A stretch of DNA of 42,382 nucleotides from positions 1-42,382 of the forward strand of contig CANPNZ010000015.1 in assembly GCA_947575605.1 (NCBI GenBank), in the 5' to 3' direction. The notes beneath the pieces were generated by a model. It made no database searches and had not been told where the DNA came from. It was given only the letters and a program-made list of their open reading frames with translations. The translations under genes and the position numbers were made by a program. Within the stretch, counting starts at the first letter, position 1, and each line of letters begins with the position of its first letter. Source of the stretch: an uncultured Clostridium sp. (GTDB taxonomy: Bacteria; Bacillota; Clostridia; TANB77; CAG-508). Of this stretch, positions 19,013-27,856 are shown one piece after another.

Positions 19013-19051
19013 GGAGATGGATTTTTAAACTAAAACTTCCATCTCCTTTTT
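19013..19051 (+). terminator. Rho-independent terminator of tmcAL
   Basis: GGAGATGGA pairs with TCCATCTCC and is followed by TTTTT, 30 bases after the tmcAL stop codon. Confidence 0.8.
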
Positions 19052-19072
19052 ATGTTTCAAAACATTAAATAT

Positions 19073-19675
19073 CTAACACTTTTTTATGATAAAGTTAGCC
19101 CAAATCGTGTTGGTTGCTTCTCTCTTGGTACTTGGCAAAGTTTCAAAATAACGAATTACTTTTACTTTTGTGTTTACTTTATCTAATATTTTTTCCATTT
19201 TTTCTTTTGTTATGTAATGATAATATTTCCCATCTTTTATTTCATGTCCTCTCCCTTTTTTAAAAGAAATATACATTACCCCATTTTCTTTTAAAGCTTT
19301 TATCATTTTATCAAGAACACCTGCTAACTCTTCTTTTTGTACATGTAATATAGACGAACAAGCCCATATGGCATCATATGTGTTTACTTTGTCTAGTTCT
19401 TCAAATTTCATACATTTTACTTCTTGTCCTATGTATTGACTGGCTATTTTGCACATTTCGATAGAACCGTCTATTGCTTCTACTTGATAACCTTTTTCCA
19501 TAAAATATTTACTATCTCTTCCAGAACCACATCCAAAATCTAAAATATAAGCATTGTTTGGTATTTCTTTTAAAAAATGAGCATAATTTTCTTGTAAATT
19601 TCCAATTAATGTTTGCTTACAATATTGCTTTGCATTTTTATTATAATATTCTAATGTATTATATTTTTCTTGCAT
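19073..19675 (-). CDS. Class I SAM-dependent methyltransferase
   Basis: 200 residues. Motif I is YILDFGCGSGRDSKYFMEKG, with the motif II acidic residue in QVEAIDGS and a post-motif WACSSILHV. This is the UbiE/Tam-like small-molecule methyltransferase fold, soluble and single-domain. The substrate cannot be inferred. It stands in an isolated pair with the MazG-like gene (68-base gap), both of the kind often found as mobile accessory genes. Confidence 0.8.
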   Translation of the reverse strand: MQEKYNTLEYYNKNAKQYCKQTLIGNLQENYAHFLKEIPNNAYILDFGCGSGRDSKYFMEKGYQVEAIDGSIEMCKIASQYIGQEVKCMKFEELDKVNTYDAIWACSSILHVQKEELAGVLDKMIKALKENGVMYISFKKGRGHEIKDGKYYHYITKEKMEKILDKVNTKVKVIRYFETLPSTKREATNTIWANFIIKKC

Positions 19676-19743
19676 AGATTCCTCCTCTTTTCCATGAATT
19701 TAATATTTTACTGGTTTATATCACAAAATTAGTATATAAACCA

Positions 19744-20082
19744 TTACCTCCAAATTCTATCACAATTTTTGGTTTCCTTTTCTTTAAATGCTTTGAAAAT
19801 ATCTACCTGATTCATATTGGCTATACTAAGTAAATAGATAAAACAATCTGCTAATTCTTCTTCAACATCAACATGATATTCCTTTGCTACATCCAAATGT
19901 CCCTTTGTACTTTTTCTTATTGCTTTAGCCAGTTCTCCTATTTCTTCTAAAAATAACATCATTTCTCTTTCAATCGTAACACTATCAAATTTTCTAGCCT
20001 TTTTCATATCTTTTATGTATTTTTGAATTTCTGCAATCGAACTTTTTTCATTTAATAATTCTAATTTTTCTTTTAATTCCAT
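19744..20082 (-). CDS. MazG-like nucleotide pyrophosphohydrolase
   Basis: 112 residues, the all-alpha NTP-pyrophosphatase fold. The metal-binding pattern is split as usual: FLEEIGELAKAI (ExxE) and VEEELADCFIYLLSIAN (ExxD), ending with KNCDRIW, similar to the family's N-x-R-x-W ending. Members hydrolyse (d)NTPs to NMPs, either to clean non-canonical nucleotides or to moderate alarmones. Single-domain length matches MazG-like phage and chromosomal versions rather than the two-domain MazG. Confidence 0.8.
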   Translation of the reverse strand: MELKEKLELLNEKSSIAEIQKYIKDMKKARKFDSVTIEREMMLFLEEIGELAKAIRKSTKGHLDVAKEYHVDVEEELADCFIYLLSIANMNQVDIFKAFKEKETKNCDRIWR

Positions 20083-20180
20083 AATACTATCTTCCTTTTA
20101 TCTTAATCTTTTTTTCATTTTTTTCTAGTTGACGTTTCAGCAAAATAAAATGTCATATTTTTCATATTTCTTACACAAAT

Positions 20181-20309
20181 TTAAAGTATTTCTATTTCAT
20201 TTTTAGGAATTAAATAAATCTCTTTATCTTGATTCAAAATAAATAGATAATCTATATTAGTGTCTATAACAGTAACCAGAATTTGCTTTTTGTTTATTGG
20301 TACTAAATT
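20181..20309 (-). pseudogene. C-terminal remnant, possibly PD-(D/E)XK nuclease-like
   Basis: An open frame of 42 codons plus stop without a start. It reads ILVTVIDTNIDYLFILNQDK then EIYLIPKNEIEIL. The pattern (D-Y-hydrophobic, then LIPxxEI) resembles the end of small PD-(D/E)XK endonucleases linked to introns and mobile DNA. A LexA-like box lies just upstream on the same strand. The family assignment is tentative; the rest of the 500-bp gap holds no intact gene. Confidence 0.3.
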
Positions 20310-20323
20310 TTATTTCGCTTTCT

Positions 20324-20337
20324 TGAACGTATGTTTG
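20324..20337. promoter_or_regulatory. LexA/DinR-type SOS box
   Basis: TGAACGTATGTTTG fits the Gram-positive SOS box (CGAAC-N4-GTTCG) with the palindromic GAAC/GTTY halves intact. It sits next to a gene relic rather than an intact SOS gene, so it is probably left over from mobile DNA. Confidence 0.5.
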
Positions 20338-20351
20338 TTTGTATGATTAAA

Positions 20352-20378
20352 ATAAAATACGATTTAATCGTATTTTAT
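20352..20378. repeat. Perfect 27-nt palindrome
   Basis: Arms of 13 bases (ATAAAATACGATT and its complement) around one central T. It could be an operator or a bidirectional terminator; nothing intact flanks it closely. Confidence 0.5.
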
Positions 20379-20584
20379 GGTGCCGATGACGTAGTTATCT
20401 ACAACTTTTTTTGGCTCTCATAACGACTGATACAACTATCAATCAATTTACAACTAACAATTTAACATACTTTTTGAGTTTAATCAATAAAAAATTATAA
20501 AATTTTAAAAATAATCTAGATTATTCTTAAATTAAATAGTATAATAAATAAAAATATTTTAATGTTACATATATGATGTAAAAA

Positions 20585-21037
20585 ATGGAGGTTATTATGG
20601 ATAAATTAAAGATAGAACTTGATGACAAAAAAGATGTTGAAGGATATGTATGGTTAAACTTGCATAAATATAATCAACAAAATTGTGAATATATAAAAGA
20701 AAATTCTTCTTATGCTCATAATAACAAGATAAATGGTGACTTTATTATTTACGACAATGATAAAATTATTGGTGGAGCCTTAGGCTATATTATGTGGAAT
20801 TGGTATCATCTCACTGATTTCTATATAAGTGAAGATTACAGAAATAAAGGATTAGGCTCACAAGTTATAAAAAAAATAGAAGAATTTGCATCAAACAATA
20901 ATGCTATGGGCGTAAAAATAGATTCTTGGAGTTTTCAAGCACCCAAATTTTACCAAAAGTTAGGTTATATTGTTTGGGGAGAATTTAAAGATTGTCCTCC
21001 TGGTACTACACACTATTATCTATATAAGAAATTTTAA
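20585..21037 (+). CDS. GNAT family N-acetyltransferase
   Basis: 150 residues. The acetyl-CoA-binding motif A is DFYISEDYRNKGLGSQVIKK (R/Q-x-x-G-x-G/A pattern), preceded by the beta-strand GGALGYIMWNWYHLTD. The C-terminal half FASNNNAMGVKIDSWSFQAP followed by FYQKLGY completes the fold. The substrate is unknown; N-terminal or small-molecule acetylation is the family norm. ATG 20585 with GGAGG upstream; a second in-frame ATG (20597) is possible. It is isolated between a relic-rich gap and the serine recombinase, so it may belong to the same accessory block. Confidence 0.8.
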   Translation: MEVIMDKLKIELDDKKDVEGYVWLNLHKYNQQNCEYIKENSSYAHNNKINGDFIIYDNDKIIGGALGYIMWNWYHLTDFYISEDYRNKGLGSQVIKKIEEFASNNNAMGVKIDSWSFQAPKFYQKLGYIVWGEFKDCPPGTTHYYLYKKF

Positions 21038-21124
21038 TAGGCAAAAATCTTTATATTTTGCCTATTTTTTTCTCCTTTTGAAATTTCTTCGTGGCATAAG
21101 ACTTTGACCTTGTCACAAGTCCTA

Positions 21125-21207
21125 ACCCCCTATGAGTTTCGTCATGCCAACAAAACTCGGGGGCTCTGCGAGGCAATAAATTTTCTCCCATTGGGATAAA
21201 ATTTATT
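21125..21207. repeat. Two inverted repeats at the 3' side of the serine recombinase gene
   Basis: CCCCC..GAGTTT with AAACTC.GGGGG (21125-21163) and a near-perfect palindrome with 16-base arms (21175-21207, arm AATAAATTTTCTCCCA, one mismatch). The stretch 21038-21262 codes for nothing. GC-rich hairpins beside a recombinase suggest an element end, oriT relic or terminator; I cannot choose. Confidence 0.4.
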
Positions 21208-21262
21208 CAAATTAACTATCGCCACTTTCATTTTTGTTATCACAAAAACAAAACCTGCCACG

Positions 21263-23194
<1,932 letters not shown>

Positions 23195-23207
23195 TCAAAC
23201 CTCCTAA

Positions 23208-23312
23208 TTAAAACAAAAAGAGACACCAACGTACAATACGAGTACTGTTGACATCTCTTAAATCTTTTTTATCATAAATTGAAATATAATATAATTTTTT
23301 CAAAGTACTCAT
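23208..23312 (-). CDS. 34-codon leader peptide (uORF) of the serine recombinase
   Basis: An ATG-started frame ending in TAA, between the promoter and the recombinase start. The peptide begins MSTLKKLYYISIYDKKD and ends VRWCLFLF. Its 3' half runs through the whole terminator-like hairpin (23217-23258), so translating ribosomes would prevent that hairpin. Its GTGAGG Shine-Dalgarno sequence sits in the loop of the 9-bp hairpin at 23316-23343. The layout resembles translation-sensing leaders of resistance and mobile genes. The stop is 16 bases before the recombinase TTG. Confidence 0.6.
   Translation of the reverse strand: MSTLKKLYYISIYDKKDLRDVNSTRIVRWCLFLF
23217..23258 (-). terminator. Leader attenuator hairpin upstream of the serine recombinase
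   Basis: On the minus strand AAGAGATGTCAACAGTAC pairs with GTACGTTGGTGTCTCTT (one bulge, G-T pairs) and is followed by TTTTGTTTTAA. A terminator in front of a gene, overlapped by the uORF, implies attenuation. The same imperfect inverted repeat could alternatively be a recombinase attachment site. Confidence 0.6.
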
Positions 23313-23315
23313 AAT

Positions 23316-23343
23316 AGTATAGTTCCTCACGAACAACTATACT
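23316..23343 (-). promoter_or_regulatory. Leader hairpin displaying the uORF Shine-Dalgarno site
   Basis: AGTATAGTT (23335-23343 on the minus strand) pairs perfectly with AACTATACT (23316-23324). The 10-base loop contains GTGAGG, the only plausible ribosome binding site for the uORF. Confidence 0.55.
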
Positions 23344-23358
23344 TAATCTATTGCTTAT

Positions 23359-23386
23359 ATTATACTACGATTTTAAGAAATGTCAA
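23359..23386 (-). promoter_or_regulatory. Consensus sigma-A promoter of the serine recombinase leader
   Basis: TTGACA, 16 bases, TATAAT on the minus strand. Both hexamers are perfect, so output must be limited by the leader downstream. Confidence 0.8.
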
Positions 23387-23396
23387 ATATTTACAA

Positions 23397-23666
23397 TTAT
23401 ATATTTTTCAAATATTCTTCTAACTCTGATAATTTAATCTTTTTAGTCAAGTTAGTAATATAAATGTCATTTGAATAATTGAAAACTAAAAAAGTAATAT
23501 TTTTGATAATCACTCTATGTGGCTCAATATATGTAAGATTAGTTCTCTCTAATTTTCTAATGCTACCATTGATAAAGGTAGGAGTAACTTTAGAAAACTC
23601 ACATATAAATTCTAGCCTTTGTTTTAGACATTCCTCAAATTCTAGTTCTTGCTTAATTATCTTCAT
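23397..23666 (-). CDS. Small protein of unknown function beside the recombinase
   Basis: 89 residues with start ATG 23666, chosen because AGGATGG lies 8 bases upstream; a longer frame would run into the tRNA-Tyr gene. The sequence begins MKIIKQELEFEECLKQRLEF and has TYIEPHRVIIKNITFLVF as a likely beta hairpin, with a charged helix KLSELEEYLKNI at the end. I do not recognise a family. It lies between the tRNA terminator and the recombinase promoter, on the same strand, so it is probably cargo or an accessory gene of the same mobile DNA. Confidence 0.55.
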   Translation of the reverse strand: MKIIKQELEFEECLKQRLEFICEFSKVTPTFINGSIRKLERTNLTYIEPHRVIIKNITFLVFNYSNDIYITNLTKKIKLSELEEYLKNI

Positions 23667-23715
23667 TTCAAATACCATCCTTTCTTGGATGATTTTAATA
23701 TTGTTTTTAAGCAAC

Positions 23716-23754
23716 AAAAAAATCAACCAGATTTTATTTTCTGATTGATTTTTG
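23716..23754 (-). terminator. Terminator of the tRNA transcript
   Basis: On the minus strand AAAAATCAATCAGA pairs with TCTGGTTGATTTTT and runs into TTTTGTTG, about 40 bases after the tRNA-Tyr 3' end. Confidence 0.75.
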
Positions 23755-23792
23755 TATCTCTGTTCTGTAAAAAGTTCGAACAGATACGTCGT

Positions 23793-23878
23793 TGGTGGGC
23801 AGGGAAGGATTCGAACCTTCGTACTCAAATGAGAACAGATTTACAGTCTGCCGCCTTTAGCCACTCGGCCACCTACCC
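23793..23878 (-). tRNA. tRNA-Tyr (anticodon GTA)
   Basis: 86 nt including an encoded CCA. Acceptor stem GGGTAGG pairs with CCTGCCC (one G-T pair). The anticodon loop CTGTAAA gives GTA. The long variable arm, as expected for bacterial tRNA-Tyr, explains the length. The T-arm GGTTCGAATCC is canonical. Confidence 0.95.
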
Positions 23879-23896
23879 AAATATAATAAAATAACG

Positions 23897-23973
23897 TGGT
23901 GCTCCCTCAAGGATTCGAACCTTGGACCCACCGGTTATGAGCCGGTTGCTCTGACCAACTGAGCTAAGGGAGC
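23897..23973 (-). tRNA. tRNA with CAT anticodon (Met elongator or Ile2)
   Basis: 77 nt including CCA. Acceptor GCTCCCT pairs perfectly with AGGGAGC; the anticodon stem ACCGG/CCGGT surrounds loop CTCATAA, so the anticodon is CAT. It is not initiator-like, because the first acceptor pair is a normal G-C. The loop occurs both in elongator tRNA-Met and in lysidine-modified tRNA-Ile2; sequence alone does not decide. Confidence 0.92.
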
Positions 23974-24000
23974 ATGCTCCTTGTGTGTAGCACAAGTTAA

Positions 24001-24029
24001 AGTATAAACTATTTTAAAATAAAAGTCAA
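24001..24029 (-). promoter_or_regulatory. Promoter of the two-tRNA operon
   Basis: TTGACT, 17 bases, TATACT on the minus strand, 28 bases upstream of the CAT tRNA. Near-consensus, as expected for stable RNA genes. Confidence 0.75.
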
Positions 24030-24087
24030 TACTTTTTCTAAAAATTGTAGGGTAAAAAATCTTATAAAAAACTATTACTATACTTTT

Positions 24088-24993
24088 TCAAATAATATCA
24101 CTGTAATTGGTAACTAACTTTGCCCCTTCTTGAATCAATCGATTTGTGCCAACAGAATGAATGGAATTAATATTTCCAGGCACCACAAAAACATCTCTTC
24201 CCTGTTCTAATGCAAAATCAACCGTAATTAAAGTACCGCTTTTCTCTTTTGCTTCTACTACAAGAATACCTTTACTTAAACCACTAATAATTCTATTTCT
24301 AGCTGGAAAATTCATTTTTTCTGGCTTTGTACCCAATGGATATTCCGATAAAATAGCGCCTCCTTTTTCTACTATCTGTTTTGCTAAAAAGTCATTTTCT
24401 TTTGGATACACCATATCTAATCCATTTCCCACAACAGCAATAGTTTTTCCACAAGTATTATCGTTGTCCACATGTGGATAACGATTACTTTGTCCACAAA
24501 TACTTCCTATATGTGCATAACTATCCACACCTTTGGCTAATCCACTAACAATATTCATGCCTTGCTTTGTTAAATGATACGAAAAATATTTGGTAGCCTT
24601 AATACCATAGTTACTTGCTTCTCTACATCCTACAATAGCAATTGATTTTCTATTTAAGATATTTACATTTCCTTTAACATATAAACTAATTGGTAAATCA
24701 AAAATTTCTTTTAATAAGCAAGGATATTCCTTATCACAAAGAGAAATAATATCAATCTCATTTTTTTGCATATACTCTATATGCTTGTTTACACAGTTCC
24801 TAATATTACTATCTAGTATGGCTTCAATTGTCTTTTGACCGATTCCTTTTATTTTTGATAACTCTTCTTCCTTCAAATCATAAATTACTTCTGGACTTTT
24901 ATGTATTTTCAAAAGTTCTTGTTTTTTCTTACTTCCTAAACAGGGTATTAAAGACAGCCATACCCAATATTTCTTTTCTTCTAAATTTTTCAT
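24088..24993 (-). CDS. dprA: DNA processing protein DprA (Smf)
   Basis: 301 residues. DprA loads RecA on incoming single-stranded DNA during transformation. An N-terminal helix-hairpin-helix (LSKIKGIGQKTIEAIL) is followed by the Rossmann fold: SIAIVGCREAS, SGLAKGVDSYAH (150-161), VVGNGLDMVYPKEN (187-200), FPARNRIISGLS, VVEAKEKSGTLITVDFALEQ and VFVVPGNI. The C-terminal winged helix of longer DprA proteins is absent. Residues about 165-182 (CGQSNRYPHVDNDNTCG) are an insertion compared with the usual short GALxxGG linker, and the DNA encoding it is packed with DnaA-box-like 9-mers. No competence genes are adjacent. Confidence 0.92.
   Translation of the reverse strand: MKNLEEKKYWVWLSLIPCLGSKKKQELLKIHKSPEVIYDLKEEELSKIKGIGQKTIEAILDSNIRNCVNKHIEYMQKNEIDIISLCDKEYPCLLKEIFDLPISLYVKGNVNILNRKSIAIVGCREASNYGIKATKYFSYHLTKQGMNIVSGLAKGVDSYAHIGSICGQSNRYPHVDNDNTCGKTIAVVGNGLDMVYPKENDFLAKQIVEKGGAILSEYPLGTKPEKMNFPARNRIISGLSKGILVVEAKEKSGTLITVDFALEQGRDVFVVPGNINSIHSVGTNRLIQEGAKLVTNYSDII
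24445..24529. promoter_or_regulatory. Cluster of six DnaA-box-like 9-mers inside dprA
   Basis: Exact TTATNCACA boxes occur, both inverted, at 24473-24481 (TGTGGATAA) and 24512-24520 (TGTGCATAA). One-mismatch boxes: 24445-24453 (TTTTCCACA), 24464-24472 and 24490-24498 (TTGTCCACA) and 24521-24529 (CTATCCACA). Two head-to-head pairs abut. Binding is inferred from the motif only. Confidence 0.5.
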
Positions 24994-25134
24994 TTTTCTC
25001 CTTTAACTAAAATTTAATTAAAATGACAATCATTATTTTTCCATCTCTATTATGCAAAAAAATAGAGGCATTATCCTTCCTAATACCCCTAAAAACTTAT
25101 TTTATTATACGAAAGTTTTATGTCTAAATCTTGT

Positions 25135-25998
25135 CTAAAAAGTTGAATTTTCGTTACTTTGTTCTCTCGCTGCTTTGATTACATTCTTCATAAGCATTGC
25201 GATTGTCATTGGTCCTACTCCTCCTGGAACTGGCGTAATATAACTAGCTACTTTTTCTACTTTTTCAAAATCAACGTCTCCTACTAATTTTCCATCTTCA
25301 TTTCGGTTGATGCCTACATCAATCACAACAGCTCCTTCTTTTACCATATCTTTTGTTACAAAATTGGCTTTTCCAATCGCTGCAATTAATACATCTGCTC
25401 TTCGTGTATGTTCTTTTAAATCTTTGGTTCTGGAATGACAAATGGTAACTGTTGCATTTTGAGCTAAACAACATTGAGATAATGGCTTTCCAACAATATT
25501 ACTTCTTCCTATAATAACTACATTTTTTCCTGTTAAGTCAATATTATATTCCTCAAACATTTTCATAACGCCATAAGGTGTACAAGAAATAAAAGTATCA
25601 ACTCCCATAACTAACTTCCCAATACTAGATGGGGTAAATCCATCTACATCTTTACGATAAGATATGGCTTTAAAGGCTTGATTGATGTCTAAATGTTCTG
25701 GTAATGGACTTTGTAATAAAATTCCGTTTACTTCTTTGGTATCATTTAATTTTTTAATCAATTCATTTAATTCCTTTTGTGTAATATTTTGTTCTAAAAG
25801 ATGTTCTTCGTATTGAATTCCTATTTCATCACAGGCTTTACTTTTATTTTTTACATATACCTTAGAAGCTGGGTTATTTCCTACCATAATAACAGCTAAT
25901 TTAGGATTAATTCCTTCCTTCTTTAATTCTTCACATTCTATTTTTAGGTTCTCTCTTATTTTCTTTGCTAGCATTTTTCCATCTATGATTGTTGCCAC
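25135..25998 (-). CDS. folD: Bifunctional methylenetetrahydrofolate dehydrogenase / methenyl-THF cyclohydrolase
   Basis: 287 residues. The folate site has KVYVKNKSKACDEIGI (catalytic Tyr and Lys), GILLQSPLPEHLD, DVDGFTPSSIGKL, and the nucleotide-binding VVIIGRSNIVGKPLSQ, ending with PVPGGVGPMTIAMLMKN. FolD interconverts 5,10-methylene-, methenyl- and 10-formyl-tetrahydrofolate, supplying one-carbon units for purines and formyl-Met. Start is GTG 25998 behind GAAGGGA, with a strong promoter at 26036-26064. Confidence 0.96.
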   Translation of the reverse strand: MATIIDGKMLAKKIRENLKIECEELKKEGINPKLAVIMVGNNPASKVYVKNKSKACDEIGIQYEEHLLEQNITQKELNELIKKLNDTKEVNGILLQSPLPEHLDINQAFKAISYRKDVDGFTPSSIGKLVMGVDTFISCTPYGVMKMFEEYNIDLTGKNVVIIGRSNIVGKPLSQCCLAQNATVTICHSRTKDLKEHTRRADVLIAAIGKANFVTKDMVKEGAVVIDVGINRNEDGKLVGDVDFEKVEKVASYITPVPGGVGPMTIAMLMKNVIKAAREQSNENSTF

Positions 25999-26035
25999 TT
26001 TTTATCATTCCCTTCTATATCTTTATAACATGTTT

Positions 26036-26064
26036 ATTATATCTTACAATTATTTCATTTTCAA
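26036..26064 (-). promoter_or_regulatory. Sigma-A promoter of folD
   Basis: TTGAAA, 17 bases, TATAAT on the minus strand, about 40 bases before the folD start codon. Confidence 0.75.
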
Positions 26065-26137
26065 TATCTGCCTGAAATTAAATTTTATTTTTTAAGTTTC
26101 TTTGTTACAATTCACAGCTACATTTACTTTTATATAC

Positions 26138-26285
26138 AAAATTTATTATATTTTTATAAAATAACAATTCGGGGGGACCAACAAATTATAGAATGTTATC
26201 AAATTTTATTAATTTTTTTAATAAAATTTGATTTACAGTCTATTATGTAGTTGGGAGTTATTTTATAAAAATACTTATAAATTTT
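26138..26285. repeat. 148-bp palindromic element with long terminal inverted repeats
   Basis: Terminal arms of about 28 bases with small gaps, including a perfect 17-base pair TATTTTTATAAAATAAC (26149-26165) and its complement (26257-26273). Inside, a perfect 15-base stem (26198-26212 with 26218-26232, arm ATCAAATTTTATTAA) and matching CCAAC/GTTGG segments allow most of it to fold as one hairpin. It lies 8 bases after the radical SAM stop codon. MITE-like; it may also act as a terminator. Confidence 0.6.
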
Positions 26286-26293
26286 GTTAGTAT

Positions 26294-27856
26294 TTATTTT
26301 AGTTGTGAATGTAACGCTTCCTTTACATCTTGTCTCATATACGATACTCTATTTAGTAACCTTTCATATTGTTCGCTTGAATTTTCCTTACACTCTTCTA
26401 TTCCTTTTATATTTTCATGATAGTTAGCATTAAAATAAGAAATCGCATCTTTCACATCATTTTCTTCTATATTATAATGACCTAAATCTATTAAATTAAA
26501 TAAGTCTTTCCATTCTTCTTTCGTAACTCCTTCCTTTCCCCAATATTCATCTAAAATCGTATAACTTGCTTTATGATAAAGTTCTATCACTTGCCATTTG
26601 GGTAATTTTATAACTTCTTGTAATTCCTTTGAAAGTCCTTTCAAATTTTCTACTTCTAATATATTTTCTTTGATATAGTCTTGTATTACCCTAATAGCAT
26701 AATATAAAACGCTATTTCTTTCCTCCATTAAAGAAGCACAGGAATAATCTCTAATATTAATGGCTTTTGATTTCAGAACAGCTAATGGATTAACTTCTTT
26801 AAAGATATTTTCTCGATATTGATATCCTTTGTCAATGAAAGAATACGAAATTACATTCTGAAAGGTACGATTGATAACTTCATCATAACTATGTTTATAA
26901 ATATTATTCAAATCATAAGTCTGCTCATTACACCATGTGGAAACATTGCCATTATAACTCATCAAAAAATCTAATCCATCTTCATTTTCTTTGTTCTTAA
27001 CTAAAGATGGATTCCCAAAACAATTCCTTTCTATATCATCTTCAAAAATTTTTAGAATATCTTTTAAATTTTCTTGTTGTTTTTTTAGGTTAACTTTTAA
27101 ATTAGAAAAAAACTTCTGTGCTAATCCAACTTCTATTTTCATTCCATTGTCAAAAATACAATCATATCTTTGATAACCTATTTTTAAAATTTTATCATTG
27201 TCAGATGCTAAATTTCTTTTATTTTCTACCTTAAAATTCCCATATTGTTTCAAAGTTTCTTCTAGTGTAGTATCTCCATTAATTCCGTGTAATTGTAATT
27301 TTATATCTTGTCTTTCTTGATATGGCTTCATAATTTCAATAATATGACAAATCGTATCTGCTGAAATTTTACTTCTATGCCATTTATCTACACTAACTCT
27401 TAATATAACTTGTGTTTTATTCTTACGTTTTCTTATTACTTCAGCCATTGTATCAATCATAGTTTTAGCTTGCTTATCATCAGTCGCCCAAACACCACTT
27501 GTTACTAAAACAATTTGATCCGTTTTTACATTTTCTAAAATTTTAAGAATATAGTCAAATCTGTGAAATGGTTCTCCCCCTCCTAATATTGCTAAATAAC
27601 CATTATTCGATTGGTTTAAAAAGGTTATTAATTTTTCTATTCCTTCTTCAGAAAGTTCATATTCTTTCTTGTTTTTAACTTCTTTACTTTTCCTAGAACG
27701 AAAAAAACAATGGGCACATTCTACCTCACAAAATTTTGTTAAAAAGACAAAAGCCATTGTTTTTCCTTTAAAAGTTTTTCTTTTTTCAATCGGAATAGAA
27801 ATATGTTTCTCAATTTCCGAAATATATGTTAGTGGTTGGTTAAAGACATTGGTCAT
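26294..27856 (-). CDS. Radical SAM protein of unknown specificity
   Basis: About 520 residues. The SAM-binding cluster motif is FLTKFCEVECAHCFFRSRK (C-x3-C-x2-C), followed by ILGGGEPFHRFDYIL (the GGE motif) and the strand VLVTSGVWATDD. A second cysteine group (ERNCFGNPSLVKN and STWCNEQ) could hold an auxiliary cluster or substrate thiol. The C-terminal 170 residues are helical and unlike families I know. Start ATG 27856 overlaps the preceding 258-residue gene by 17 bases, indicating tight coupling. A peptide-maturase or small-molecule role are both possible; no precursor peptide is obvious. Confidence 0.8.
   Translation of the reverse strand: MTNVFNQPLTYISEIEKHISIPIEKRKTFKGKTMAFVFLTKFCEVECAHCFFRSRKSKEVKNKKEYELSEEGIEKLITFLNQSNNGYLAILGGGEPFHRFDYILKILENVKTDQIVLVTSGVWATDDKQAKTMIDTMAEVIRKRKNKTQVILRVSVDKWHRSKISADTICHIIEIMKPYQERQDIKLQLHGINGDTTLEETLKQYGNFKVENKRNLASDNDKILKIGYQRYDCIFDNGMKIEVGLAQKFFSNLKVNLKKQQENLKDILKIFEDDIERNCFGNPSLVKNKENEDGLDFLMSYNGNVSTWCNEQTYDLNNIYKHSYDEVINRTFQNVISYSFIDKGYQYRENIFKEVNPLAVLKSKAINIRDYSCASLMEERNSVLYYAIRVIQDYIKENILEVENLKGLSKELQEVIKLPKWQVIELYHKASYTILDEYWGKEGVTKEEWKDLFNLIDLGHYNIEENDVKDAISYFNANYHENIKGIEECKENSSEQYERLLNRVSYMRQDVKEALHSQLK

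Noticed and set aside
23397..23828. 143-residue protein starting upstream of 23666
   Set aside because: The extension runs through the tRNA terminator and into the tRNA-Tyr gene.
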